Shown here in pieces: positions 43,501 through 56,200 of a stretch of 64,000 nucleotides of DNA. Position numbers and translations under genes: made by a program. The DNA is from Beroe ovata. Its lineage: Eukaryota > Ctenophora > Nuda > Beroida > Beroidae. The stretch is taken from assembly GCA_946803715.1 (NCBI GenBank), contig CAMPET010000083.1:101901-165900 (forward strand). Reading direction: 5' to 3'. Positions within the stretch are counted from its first letter, which is position 1, and each line of letters opens with the position of its first letter. The notes below the pieces were generated by a model. The model searched no databases. It was not told the origin of the DNA and saw nothing but the letters and a program-made list of their open reading frames with translations.

Positions 43501-46500
43501 AATGGAGCTTCTCAAAATATTTTCGTACGCGAAAAGTGGTGTTAACTGCAAAGAAAAGGATATCTTCCACAACCGATATTTTTCTAAAATGATTATTTGT
43601 GCCTAAAGAAATGTGAAATCTTCCGACAGTGACATCAAAGAAAATCGAAGCGGCACTCTACAAAATGTTAACCTGCGGTGACACTTCTCGTACTTGAACC
43701 ACCGGAAGCAGAACGGACACTGCTGCTTCGATTTCTTCACTTTTCCGCACGACGAGAGCAGGTCTGATGTGGTTGATGTTGATGTGGAAACCAGATCTCC
43801 ATTGATCATCTCGTACAAAATATCGGGGCTACAGCTGTGGACTGGCACGGAAATAAGCGTACTGCGATCGGTTTCGCAAAGAAATGGGCGAAATCAGCGA
43901 TTGACGTGAATATAGTCGCTGATGCTTCGAGTTTTTTTGAGTGGCGAGTCCATTATCCAAGGCACGTGTTACCGTGGGGATCACGTGACGTGTGTCGATG
44001 ATGGCACGTGTCTTTTGTTCAAACAAATAAAATCGCTTGCTACCGCACGTGCAGTATTAATGGTAAGCGCGAGTACTCAGCAAATTAAGAGGCTGACACG
44101 CTGCTAATGCTTCCCATTGGGAGCACAAAACTGAATGTTATGTCGGGAGTAGGCATTGGAATAATGGAATACTCGATCCTGATTGGTCGGGTAAGTAGAC
44201 GATGTATAAGCCTCGCGATTGGTTGAATACGATTTACACAATCTGGTACCAGCCGAAGCGATTGGTCCATCGCAAGGAACAGATTCAACAAAGAGTTCGT
44301 CCCTCCGTTTCAGATCTTTCGGGATATTGTTTTCCTCGAATAAGGTCATGTTTTGAAGTCATGATCATGTTCCGAAGGGTAAGCGACTTTTCGACAGAGC
44401 TATACCTAGTATAGGAGTGTCGTCACACAAATGCTCGAGCGCTCGCGTTTTGGTATGAGAACGTTACCGATTGCTTGTGGAGGAGCGGAGCTAATGCTTC
44501 ATACCAATGGGAGATTCTATCATGATGGATAATTCGAAACCTCTATGTCTTGAAGAGGGAGTATCAAGCAGACATTATTTTGAGATATCAAGCGCCAACT
44601 TTCAGCTCCCCTCAAACGTCCCCACTGTCATGTAAGCCCTTCAGCTAATTCCAAACATACATAATGTGTGCATAACACATCTAAATTCTGGGGATCAAGG
44701 ATTGTACAGTATTTTGGTAATCTTGTGTATATTTGGAGCGGTTTGCGTCTTTGATGGTTGTATAGGAGTTATCGTTGTTTCGTTCCACATGAATTTATGT
44801 GGTTCAGTGAATCCGTGACGTCAGTTAGCGTCCCTGACCACTTTGAAAGGTTTCTCTTGAGTAGTTAAGATATGGATCTCGCTAATAGGGTCGCATATAG
44901 GCTCTATGCTCACTTGATACGCACTTAATCGATAAACTGGAGACTTGAGTCAATTCCTCCAGGAGTCTATTGATACAAGCAGTACTGTTCCGTATGACCT
45001 TAACTGGTGACAAGCAACTCTTGTTCGCATAAACAACAATGATAATTCTGTTGTTAAACTGCGATATGATCGTGGTTTCAATATGAATACAACCTTCATG
45101 CTGCTTGAATTGGAGCACATAAAACGAGGGCGTTCCTCCGATATGGTGTGTTAAAAACCGTTAAAAACACCACGATCTAGGGCGTGACCTCGGCAGTTTG
45201 CAGTCCTGTGATATAGTCACGTCAGCTGCAGTGTTGTTGCTGTCGGGAGTTGTTTCTGTTTCGTGCCCGTTTCTGTTTAGGTCAATTGTCCGTTTTCTTG
45301 TTATCATTCGCTGATTTGAAGTTGATTCAAACTGATTTCACCCCTTTTATCTCTTTCAGGGAATAGACCAGATTATTAACATTCTCATTCAGGCAACTCC
45401 CCAGGAATTCGATGACCCCATTTCTATCCAAGTCTAACCTATGCCAATTCTTGTAGGGAATTCTCAACCATGACAGCTGTCCCAAGGTCGGGGAAATTTT
45501 TCAAACTCTTGCAATCCCAGCTTGACGAGATGAAAGGTAATTGTGGTGTTAACCGCAAACACCACTTTGTTTTTGCATCTATCGTAACATTGTGGTTTAC
45601 CATTGCAGCGCGCTGTTTGAGCCTAAAAGAGAAACTTTGGATTCTTGGCTGGCAAAACTGGGTCAGTTTATGCATGAAAAACGCAACCCAAATTGAATTG
45701 CAATGCATAACAAACCTTGCATATCGCGATATTGAAAATGATCTCAGAATATCGTATGCCGATTCTTGTCTTTTTGCATCCTCAATTAATGAATCATTCC
45801 TAACGGAAAATACCGCTTGCGGTAACATTCATAAAGAAATTTCCCTCCTAACTTAGTTTCTTGCATAATCAAATTAAGGGCCCCGCATGATCATTATTAT
45901 AGATTCTTCCTTTCTGTTATTGCATGGAAACGTTACCGGTTACAGTTTAATATTAGACTGCTCATCGCAATTCTTTACGAATGGGTTAGTATATTACGAC
46001 ATATTTTGATATTTTGATAGTCGTCAACAAGATCACAACAAGTCGTTGCTTATCACTCTGTTTTCTTTGCATGCATAATCAAAACAGTGTTATTAAGATT
46101 TTTCTTGAATGAATCATGTTGCTCCGAATGTGTGAAGTACCGACGAATTTTCCGACCACTGATTCCCAACACATTTGCATAAAGTAATTTCCTACAAAAT
46201 TGAGTTTCACCCTCTTTCCGCCATACAACCCGACAATGCCTGCTGCCATGAACTTATGACAATCACACATTATATGTGTATTGTATACTATATGATAGTG
46301 ATGAAATCATTGATAAAGAGATCATCACCAATCGCAGCTCCATCATCCATAACAGCTGACCACGCCCCGAGAAAACAACATCATTGTGTGTGTCATGATC
46401 TTTATGAAAATCAAAACTGCTGCATAATGAGTAGCTCCCTATATCATGGCGTTATTATATGTTTTGATATCGACAAGCATGACTCATTTGTTTGAGTTTG

Positions 46501-49500
46501 TTAATGTCGACGTTTTTTGATATATGAACGAAAAAATGAAACGAAAGCATGGTATCATGATATAAATCTCCACTCTGCGGATTTGAGATTCATGGTAATT
46601 TCAGCTGGCGAACCAGAAACAGAGAATAAACCTGCTGATCCGGTAAAGAAACCCGCAGCTGAGGAAACCCGCAAGCCTGCAGAGACTACCAATGGGGGGT
46701 CACTTAAGCCCCCAGAGTCAGGGGTGGTGCCCCCGAGTTCTGGTTATGTTGGGGGTTTCAGTCTGGCAAGCATGGCATACAATCCTGGCACACCGCCAGC
46801 AAAAAGTTAGTCCTGCGTGGATGAAATCATTCATTGGAGTGTTCTGTTTTCTCAGTTCATATCATGAACATGATGCTTGTTTTTTCTATTATTATTCAGT
46901 CCGTCACAGGCCTCTCTTTGTTTTCATTCATATCAAGATTTCACACGACTCATCATCTCATCTTGTGATACGTGTGAATGAATATTGTGTAGACGCCAAT
47001 ATCTGAACAAGCAGAATTNNNNNNNNNNNNNNNNNNNNNNNNNNNNNNNNNNNNNNNNNNNNNNNNNNNNNNNNNNNNNNNNNNNNNNNNNNNNNNNNNN
47101 NNNNNNNNNNNNNNNNNNNNNNNNNNNNNNNNNNNNNNNNNNNNNNNNNNNNNNNNNNNNNNNNNNNNNNNNNNNNNNNNNNNNNNNNNNNNNNNNNNNN
47201 NNNNNNNNNNNNNNNNNNNNNNNNNNNNNNNNNNNNNNNNNNNNNNNNNNNNNNNNNNNNNNNNNNNNNNNNNNNNNNNNNNNNNNNNNNNNNNNNNNNN
47301 NNNNNNNNNNNNNNNNNNNNNNNNNNNNNNNNNNNNNNNNNNNNNNNNNNNNNNNNNNNNNNNNNNNNNNNNNNNNNNNNNNNNNNNNNNNNNNNNNNNN
47401 NNNNNNNNNNNNNNNNNNNNNNNNNNNNNNNNNNNNNNNNNNNNNNNNNNNNNNNNNNNNNNNNNNNNNNNNNNNNNNNNNNNNNNNNNNNNNNNNNNNN
47501 NNNNNNNNNNNNNNNNGTGTGTGTGTGTGTACTGTCAGTATGCGTATGTACTGTGTGTGTTGGCCTCTTTTAATACCGCAATATGAAATAGTGAATTTAC
47601 ACTAACCGGTATGGGGTTATACCAATGAATAATGGATTATTTGATCTTTAACATGCAACTGTTTACTATATGAACGGAGGAAGTCGCTAAATTTGTGCCC
47701 TTATAATATCAACTTGGACCGTGAGCTGTGACGACTGACGTCGTTGCAAAAGTTTCATTTATCATAGCCGATAGTAAACGGACAGTTTAATAAATGGTAT
47801 TTAATCCGGCAGATATCAAGAAAAAGTTTGATTCCGTGGACCTTAACGAGAACAAGTTCAAGAACAAGGGATCGTTCTATAACCGGTTCCCAGCTTCCCC
47901 CGAATCCCCAACTCCCACTGCTCCCTCCCCAACTCCCACTGCTCCCTCCTCAACTCCCTCCCCCGCAAAACCACCTGTTCAGCCGTGGGTGAAACCCACT
48001 ATAACCCCGGTTAATAAACCTACTCCTGCTGCTGTGAAACCTAGTGCCGCAGAATCGGTAAGTATCCAGTACCCGTTTTCTCACGCAAATGATTCAAAGC
48101 ACAATGCATGGAACGATCAACGCGAACGATCAAAAGCATGGTATTTTGCCTGTGTCAATGTTATACCTATATATAAAGCATGACACCGTGTATACTGTAT
48201 AAGGGTGGTGTCATGAGGCAGGTTCCAGTCAGACCCCCAGTGAGATCCATCACACCGCCGCCCCCAGAGGAACAAATGGTGACACCAACTGTGACACCAC
48301 CTGTAAGTTAAGATGGGGTTGACACCATGTTTATGACTGCTTGTATTGCCTGTCGATGTATACACCTATTAAAGAAGCATCTCAACTATTAAAGAAGCAT
48401 CTCGCTGTTTGAATACTGCCCAAAACTGCAAAGTCCATCCCAATATTTTGGAGACAACCATAATTGCAGGCGACCACTAAATCGACTCGCTACTCGTCAA
48501 CCTGTGGTTCACCACTTCCAAACAACACCACCATCAACCCGACAAACAACCACAAAACTTCCGGACTCAAGTCCACGCATGTGCCTGTTAGACCGAAAAT
48601 GGTAGAAATCTCGTTCTCCAGATTTTGTCGTTGTAAAGCATTGATTCTGTATGTTGACTAACCAAATGCATGCTGGAATGAGAAGTGGCTTATCAATTCA
48701 TTTTGCCCGATGAATGTATCGGATATAATGATTTTAACAACCCCTCGCATCTCTCAGGTACCACTCATCGACAACAACTCCGACGACCCTACACCTCCCC
48801 GTGTTGCCAACATGTTGAACAACAAGTCTGCTCCAACTTTCAACAGTCCAGACAGACCATACACAAAACCCAACACGCCGGCTCACGCAAATGTCACGCC
48901 GGCCAACTCTGGAATCACGCCGGTCTCCCCTGGTATGGCACCTAGCAGTACCAGTCAACCCAGGACTCCAGGTCCTGTTAGCCAAGGGAGCGTGACTAAG
49001 GACCAGTCCCCTGTGACACCGAGTACCAATGGGAATGTTGGAGGGGGCAAACCACTCTTCCCAACCAAACCCATCCTCCTGCCGATCTGCAAAGCCTGTC
49101 GTCAAGAAATCAGGTACGAAATTCCGTTCCAATTTTGTCAACTGAAACTCTCAGAAGTTCGAAAATTCCCGTGTTTCGTAAGAAAATCAAATTTTAATAA
49201 CTCAATAATTATGGTAATCATCATAATGTGACTGTAATTTTCATGAATTTTCCTTGAACCACAAATTATTGTTACTGGTTACTCCTACATGGGCCGTGTC
49301 TGTCAAAATATTTTGGAATTTATAATTCTCTACGCTGGCCGTCACGAAAAGTACATAATGTCCGAAATTCGACATTGTCATGATTGAAATTCGATGTACC
49401 AATACATGAAGAGAAGGGAGCGGTTCTTCTGGCATGTACCATTCAATCTGTATGTCAATTATTAGCGGGTACAATGGTATGTAGAATGTAGGGTCACGAA

Positions 49501-52500
49501 CCCTATGGAATGCAAGAATATGTAGCGATGTCGAACAAACATACAAACAAGCATACAGCCCACAAACAACCTTGCTACTCACAAACAAACCAACATCTAG
49601 TCATTCATCAAAATGACGTACTTGCGTGTATTCCTGTGTGCTTGTGCGTGAGTTTGTGTTTGTGTGTGAGTTTGTGTGTGTGTGTGTCTGTGTGTGTGTG
49701 TCTGTGTGTGTGTGTCTGTGTGTGTGTTTGTGTGGGTGTCTGTGTCTGTGTGTGATTTTGTGATTGAGTCCAAAATGTTTAAAGTTCCAATTTACCGGCT
49801 CATGAACCGACAATAGCAATGATTCTGAAATATGTTACACCTACTCGAATGAAGGAATACCGGTCTTGTAGAAAATGTACATTTTTGAGGATCGCAAAAT
49901 TAATAAGCTCCTTCCTAGAGCCTTCGCGAGGGGGAATAACAAGATTTCGACTCCATAAAGTCGAATGTGAATATTCTTAAAAATAGTACTGAATTTCTTC
50001 TCAAACGATTGTTAGCACGGACCACACCTTTACACTTTGATCCCAATGACCTGTTTCTATAATTTTGTACCATTTCAGAGGAGCATATGTCGGCGCTCAA
50101 GGCAGAGCTTGGCATTCCGAGCACTTCAAGTGCTGTAACTGTGCTGGTGACTTGTCTCAGGTGAGCTGGTGGTATGCAAATGCAATTAGGGAAGAGATTT
50201 CCCACGTAAATGATTTAGGTGGTTGAAAGAGGTGTTAAAATCTAAATCTGTTTGCTTACATTCATTCAGCCGTTTTGCGGGGTTGTTAGATTTGGCGGCT
50301 ATTCATGAATCATGAATCATGATGGGGAATGTGTCACCAAATATAATCCACTCATTCATCTTGATTTAGTAAATTCCTCGCTCATCTACACATTCATTAG
50401 AGTCTGGGATAATGACACACATAATTATGCAATGAGTATGGAATAATTTACAGGCGCTCGAAATAGCGGTGATCTATTTCAAACCCGCCATTTTCGTTTC
50501 ACAACCAACAATGAATCGCACCGACTAATTCAGTAAGGGGATAAATGATGAGGCTCCGAAAAACTCAATAATCAACGATATCCACCACAAATGTACCCCT
50601 CAAAGCGTTCTCGCCGTGCCTATCTACCTAAGGGGTTATGGCGGCCACTAACTCGGGAACTGATCATCCGATTGACGTGAAATTTTGGTCGTCCGAGTTT
50701 CTAATGGTCCTTGACCGATGGGAGAAGTTTCAAGTCAATCGGTTGATCCGTTTAAGAGCTATCCTCAAATGCTCACTCAAACCGACATGTTTTGGGTCGA
50801 AAGGGGGTTATGGCGGCCACTAACTCGGGAACCAATCATCCGATTGACGTGAAATTTTCCCAATTTTGTTTGTCCGAGTTTCTCATGGTCTTTGACCGAT
50901 GGTAGAAGTTTCAAGTCAATCGGTCGATCTATTTAAGAGCTATCCTCAAATGCTCACTCAAACTGAAATGTTTTGGGTCGATAAGGGGTTATGGCGGCCA
51001 CTAACTCGGGAACCGATCATCCGATTAACGTGAAATTTTGGTTGTCCGAGTTTCTCATGGTCCTTGACCGATGGTAGAAGTTTCAAGTCAATCGGTCGAT
51101 CCATTCAAGAGCTATCCTCAAATGCTCACTCAAACTGACATGTTTTGGGTCGATACCTATTTATAACAATTTTCTGTTGCAGGGATTCAAGGAGGTAGAG
51201 GAGGAGCTGTATTGTGGGACGTGTTACTTTGATAAGTACGGGGAGAAGTGTGTCAACTGCGGTCAAACAGTGGCTGGGGTGAGTTCAATATATATTGGAT
51301 AAACATGTCTGTCTTGGACAGAGGACGTGGTTTAAGGTTTTGTTCTGTCTAACTTCTCAATCTCAGGGAAATTATTCACTCGTGCTATACTTGTCCATAG
51401 GAAAATGCCTTTGTGAGATGGTAGAGTTGCGTTGAGAAATGTAAGATTTGTGTTGAGAAATGGCAAACTGGTTGCGTCCACAACATTTGTTAAATCGAAT
51501 CTGCGTCATTTTCTTGTTCAGTGATCAATGAATAGCCATTGTTTAAGACTATACCATTTGTTCAGCTATTCAATGTCTATGAACTTTACATCCCTCGGAA
51601 ATTCTGAATGGGGCGCCATCTGCTGAAGTCATATGACACCAAAATGTGGAGAAAATTGTGTCAGTATACATTGATCCAAGACATCATTGCGATAAACATG
51701 ATATAGTAATCAATCAAACACCAAATTTTTGGTGCCATGTGTTTCCCTATGACGTCATTAGATATTCGATGACTTCACTTTATGCCTCCAAAGTGGTGTT
51801 TTCTTGATTAATGATGCTCCTGGCGTGATCTCAGCCCACAACGATGACGTTATCTTCATACCGACTCCTTTATCAATCACGATGATTGAGATTAGCGGTT
51901 ACACACGAAAACACACACAGACACGTCAGCTATGTGGCACTTGGAGGGTACACTAATCGATAACGCCCAATGTACAATTCCTTATCTATAAGTACAGTGA
52001 TAGCTGTTGTCTTTATGCTCGAATTCGAATATTATGGAATAGCAATGTCGCAAGATTTAAGAAAATGGAGATGTTGAGTTGTTACATTTACAATTATTGT
52101 TTATCTCCCAATCTGTCTCACTCTATCATTGGGATCATTGAGCGTGAAAACAAATTCTCTTATTCATGCCAATTCCTATCGATAATCATCACAAACCCGA
52201 TATTTCAGCCTGTGATCCAAGCTCTGGGCAAGAGTTACCATCCTGAACACTTCACTTGTGCACAGTGTAACAAAGTACTAACTGATGGGTTCAATGTGGA
52301 CAACGGTTAGTGCTTGAGATCACGAAATATGCTATGCTCTTCATGACTGATCAATGAGTACTGATCAATGTTCATTCATCAATGTGATCATCAATGATGA
52401 TATGAGATACTGTGTGTCAGTCGTCACATGTCATTATTGTGTCACAGGAAAGCCATACTGTAACAAGTGTCACACCAACTTCCTGCCCGATTGTGCGGGC

Positions 52501-53054
52501 TGTGGACAGAAGATAGAGGGTGCGTCGAAATGGATCAGCGCACTTGACAAGGATTGGCACAACGGCTGCTTCACCTGTCATGTAAGTAGGGTTGTGCTTT
52601 TTCGTAGTTCTGTCAGTTTTCCTGTACGTAGGGTTGTGCCTTTTCACGACATAACCGTCAGTTTTTGTGTGTCTAGCATGGAATATGGAGTGTGCGTATT
52701 TATACTGAAGATGGAGCGTGTCATCTATTTGCGTTCCATCATAGCAGTAGCAATTAAGAAATACAATGGTACAGAAACACCATTGGTGGCAATTTTCAGT
52801 TTGTTTATGGAACGCGCGGCAACAAATTTCCGTACCAAAATTGATATCGTAAATGTATGTATTTGCGCTCAATCGCGCGCGTGCGCGTTTTCTTTTTCAC
52901 AGTGAAATACGCGCGCTTCGCCCGATATTTCTTTTCTTGCACCCCCTTTCACCCTCAGGTGTGTAGAGCCCCACTGGCCGGCAAGACATTCTATCACGAA
53001 TCAGGGAAGGCGCTGTGCCAACTTCATGCTAATGCTGCAGTGAAGAAGTCATAG
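40592..53054 (+). CDS. PDZ plus three LIM domain protein (Enigma family; PDLIM5/PDLIM7/LDB3-like)
   Basis: Sixteen exons chain in phase to 774 residues: 40592-40699, 40804-40955, 41356-41545, 41626-41824, 42380-42455, 45457-45536, 46605-46805, 47813-48057, 48222-48302, 48470-48601, 48758-49113, 50079-50160, 51183-51278, 52209-52305, 52448-52581, 52959-53054. Exons 1-2 encode the PDZ domain (carboxylate loop PFGFKMQGG, LKTGDVLMQID). Exons 3-11 are Pro/Ser/Thr-rich linker. Three LIM domains follow with the expected CxxC...HxxC zinc ligands: ICKACRQEIRGAYV..HSEHFKCCNC, CVNCGQTVAG..HPEHFTCAQC, CAGCGQKIEG..HNGCFTCHVC. Enigma proteins scaffold actin, alpha-actinin and kinases at stress fibres or Z-discs. 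Exon 2's donor (AAG|GTCATA) is weak. The 498-base gap falls in intron 7, where phase needs no missing exon but one could hide. Intron 5 holds a nested antisense gene. Confidence 0.93.
42632..43809 (-). CDS. Orphan protein with Cys/His cluster, nested antisense in the PDZ-LIM gene
   Basis: Three exons join in phase: 43809-43673, 43493-43223 and 43165-42632, giving 313 residues. The junction of exons 1 and 2 creates CPFCFRWFKYEKCHRRFC, a C-x2-C-x8-C-H-x3-C pattern that could bind zinc, preceded by basic KVKKSKQQ. A short helical/acidic region follows (SATEEDALDYLKLTRPP, then ADILDELSLV), then about 110 residues of Pro/Ser/Thr-rich linker. The C-terminus is distinctive: MDCNYAYPLGYPADPQHWD then SSYLEDLLQNDLVSAF, an acidic amphipathic end that resembles an activation motif. 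The layout suggests a transcriptional regulator, but I recognise no family. It lies wholly in intron 5 of the PDZ-LIM gene (42456-45456). The first in-frame ATG is 43809. Confidence 0.75.
43963..44051. promoter_or_regulatory. Cluster of four CACGTG E-boxes
   Basis: CACGTG occurs at 43963-43968, 43982-43987, 44005-44010 and 44046-44051, four palindromic E-boxes in 89 bp. The second sits in TCACGTGACG, close to the CLEAR-type GTCACGTGAC core. They are 150-240 bp upstream of the nested antisense gene's ATG. bHLH-zip factors (Myc/Max, USF, MITF/TFE) bind this hexamer. Confidence 0.7.
44182..44265. promoter_or_regulatory. Three ATTGG (inverted CCAAT) boxes
   Basis: ATTGG at 44182-44186, 44218-44222 and 44261-44265, each preceded by a purine-rich G(A)/GCG context; read from the nested gene on the minus strand they are CCAAT boxes. 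NF-Y usually binds such spaced arrays in promoters. Together with the E-boxes this looks like one promoter. Confidence 0.5.
47019..47516. other. Assembly gap, 498 N
   Basis: A run of Ns followed directly by GTGTGTGTGTGTGTAC, so the gap probably spans a long GT microsatellite. It lies in intron 7 of the PDZ-LIM gene. Confidence 0.98.
49640..49760 (+). repeat. GT-rich microsatellite with regular interruptions
   Basis: Runs of (GT) are broken by C or TT about every ten bases (GTGTGTGTCTGTGTGTGTGT pattern). In intron 11 of the PDZ-LIM gene. The apparent Cys/Val open frame here is a by-product. Confidence 0.9.
50632..51157. repeat. Three-copy tandem repeat of about 175 bp in a LIM intron
   Basis: Units start at 50632, 50804 and 50985, each opening GGGGTTATGGCGGCCACTAA and closing near TGTTTTGGGTCGA. 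Copies differ at scattered positions and copy 2 has a ~10-base insertion (CCCAATTTTG region). Each unit contains the complementary-looking words CGATTGACGTGAAATTTT and AAGTTTCAAGTCAATCGG. It lies in intron 12, between the two halves of LIM domain 1. Confidence 0.88.
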
Positions 53055-53176
53055 TGAAGGATGAAGTTGTTGAAGCGAAGTTCATTAAATGCGGTGTTTG
53101 TGAATTGTGTGAAACTTTCAGAGTTTAAGAGGGTTTATTATTCGTATGGAATGGAATCTGGCAGCATGTTTTTTCT

Positions 53177-53278
53177 TTGTAGGATTTTACCCTACCGTCG
53201 GTGCGCGCGATTTTCAATTTATCCCTGCCAGGGAATGGGATAAAATCCCGCCAGCAAGGGTAGGGTGAAATCCTACAA
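53177..53278. repeat. Foldback repeat TTGTAGGATTT...AAATCCTACAA, copy 2
   Basis: Same ends and interior (CGTCGGTGCGCGCGATTTTC, GGGATAAAATCCCGCCAGC) as 10357-10451 but inverted relative to it. Arms of 20 bp pair with one mismatch. It lies 122 bp after the PDZ-LIM stop codon and so probably within that gene's 3' untranslated region. Confidence 0.82.
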
Positions 53279-56200
53279 GTTTTTTCTATATTTTTTACAG
53301 CTGATATTCAAGCGGCTAGAGTTGTTGTTCATTCACTTTTTGATATGATGATTTTGTTACAAAGATTGTTGATTGATTTGGTTAACGAAGTATGAAGTAT
53401 AGTTTTCGAGAAGATTTGATTATCATATTGACTCTGAGTTAATGATGGACACATAACCATGTTTAACTTGATTGTGCTGTTTTCATTTCTTCTTCCCAGA
53501 GACACATGTCAAAATCTTCATACCCTTTTTGTTTTGATTGGAATATTTCATTTCTGCATGTGTTTACAACTACACCTTGTTTAAAATCTTGGGATTGCTT
53601 ATGTGAAGATCTTAATTTCTATTTCATTTATATCCGAGCCCGGAGCCTTATTTCCATGAATAACTTAAACAACCCAACCTACACAAAATTTGAATCATTA
53701 AACTTGAGACAATTCTAAATCGATTTGATGGAGGCATTAGCCAGTCTGATATTCACAAGAGTTCGTGCGACTAAGTTATGACGCTTCCACTTCCACCTAC
53801 ATTACATGTCAGAGCAGTGTAGCATGAAGTTGAAGACTCGTGTTTATTTCGGTTCTCACCGTGTCATGCCCAAAACAAAATATCAGATAGTCGGATATCA
53901 ATCACTCATTTTCTGCTGGCATTTGGCCAGGTATAACTGTTGTGTGAACTCAATTACACCACGAAAGAGCCCCTACACTAACTCGAAATCAGAATTTAGT
54001 GCAATTTGTAATTTCATACGGCGATAATTGTTCAGTTCCCTCTTTAAACTCTTCCATGATAATGGGAAAATCCTTTTATCATCGTCCCCTAATTTTAGGG
54101 GTCACAATGTTTCTGGTTTTATATTCGTCCAGGACTCCTGACTTTGTGGAATTCCACCACATTATGTTTTGCGGTTCTACTGTCGTACTATTGCGAGGAA
54201 ATACGTTTTTTATGAACTTCGAGGTGAGAGAGTAACTGAACACTGATTCATACAAGTTGGTAATGGGTTAAACGTCAAAATGAAACTGGAAATAAATGAA
54301 CCGTTGCCAAAGTTGCCAGAGCAAAGATTTCCAATGAGGCGCTTTTTCATTATGCTTATTTATCTTCGCCACCCTTCTTCTTTAATTGTCACTAATTGAA
54401 ACGTTTTTCCGTCCAACTGATCTTTGATTTCAATTCTATTAAACGGTCACATTAACGTGATAAATAACAAAATCAGGGTGAAATTATGATATCCTCGCAA
54501 AATACCTCTTTATAGATAAACGGGTTGATAGAACTTGAACTATCCCTTTAAATCCCGGTGAGTCTGAACCCCCCGTGACACTGTATGCTCTACAGAGTTG
54601 TGCGCAGTATTTGGTACAACTTTAAGAACTTGTCTTCTTGAATATTGAAGGAATAATACCCTCGTAAATTCTGGGGAGAGACTCCGATGCATGCTCTTTG
54701 AACTTTGAAATATCGGTGATTCGTTGTCGATTTGGTAATGGCACTGCTTTTTGTTGGTTACGTAAAATGTCTGTCCATAGACTTGATATGAGCCGAATAG
54801 TTTTTCAGCTAAATAGTCCTTGTCGATTGAAATACAACATTTCACTATCTATATCACACTCCAACAACTGAAATGTCGGTCGAGTGTGAAATTCGACTAT
54901 TCTTGATTTTATAGCGTCTTTGATTGTATTTATAGCTTGTAGTTGTATTCATAGCGTCTTAGATTGTATTTATTTTAGCTTTAGATTAAGATTTAAGCTT
55001 TAGAATTAGATTTCTAATATCATCAGCATAAATAGTGACTTTCGACTAGGAAAAGAAGAAGAAAAGTTTGGATCAAGATCGAAAAGAAAGAGAAAAGAAC
55101 AAGAATGCCTGTGTATAACATAACGCCAGGTAAGACAAATTTCCATAAAATTCGAGTATTCGTGAAAAATTCCCGCGAAAAGCTCGATTCTGTGAATACT
55201 TTCTGTACACTTTTGCTGATATTCGTTTCCTATTCTCATTTCAATCCTCACATTTATCCATTTTTGCTCAAAGTTCATCGAAACAAAACATACTGTCTTA
55301 AATTGTGGTGGCCATACGATTTGCAATATGTCGACCAAATTAAAAGTGTACCTTTTATCACTTATTTATCAAAAATGCTATTATAGGACTCGTATACCGA
55401 CAATTAAGCGGTATATGAAGCCTCAAGTTAGTACCTAGTGCTAAAGAGGTGGTATGTTCCGTTAAAGTTTTTATATTTTCTCGATGCTAGATATTAATTA
55501 TTTCAGGAATTTTGTCGAATTATAAATGCCTTTCCTCCCGAAAAACATTGACACCGTAGCTTTGAAGTTCAAGTTATATAGAACAAAATTCGAAGGGAAG
55601 CATTGTGTAGAGCGTGTTTTCCGTTGGTGTAGCTATTGCCAGTGAAGATGCTCAAACACTTTATAATTCAAGTTGCCAAGAATCATTGAATTTTGCTCTA
55701 TCATATGATCTTCCTGTTTTATTTATTCGTGCAGTTGTGTTTGATTAGTTGTATTTTTCTAGCTATCGCAAAGGGCGCAAAGCAGCTGATTCTTTTCACT
55801 GTTAGTGGTACAACCAGCTATAAAGTGCGAATCGCGCACCAATATTTAGCTAAAAATAAATTTAGCTGTAAATTAGGTTCTAGCTATGTAGTGTTTTAGC
55901 TAAATAGTGCGGCTACCAAATCAGATTGGAACCCTTGGCATAGTTTATCCTCTCAGTTCATCTTCTTGCACTAATTGTAGATTTGATTACCAACCCAAGA
56001 ATCATTGAACTCTGTTCCAGAGTCAGTATCTTTTAATGTGCCTCAATGATGCTCCATCTTACTTCACATTTCAAGAAGTTGCACGGTATATCTACTTTTC
56101 CAATCTATACAGTATACACTCATATGGTCATTAAATGGCCATGGACCACCGTCGAAGATGACCATTCTACCAGCAACATTATTTGGATTTGTCTACGGTA

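Noticed and set aside
44104-44349. 81-codon minus-strand frame upstream of the nested Cys/His gene
   Set aside because: No domain, no splice partner in phase, and it overlaps the CCAAT-box promoter-like region.
45470-45856. 128-codon + strand frame beginning MTAVPRSGKFF
   Set aside because: Only its first part (to 45536) is real, as PDZ-LIM exon 6; the remainder crosses a splice donor into the intron.
49510-49755. Cys/Val-rich + strand frame
   Set aside because: Translation of the GT microsatellite in a PDZ-LIM intron.
50638-50823. 61-codon frame beginning MAATNSGTDHP
   Set aside because: It is read through the 175-bp tandem repeat and lies in an intron between two confirmed LIM exons.
54540-54845. 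101-codon minus-strand frame
   Set aside because: No recognised motif, no acceptor or donor that leads to another exon, AT-rich context.
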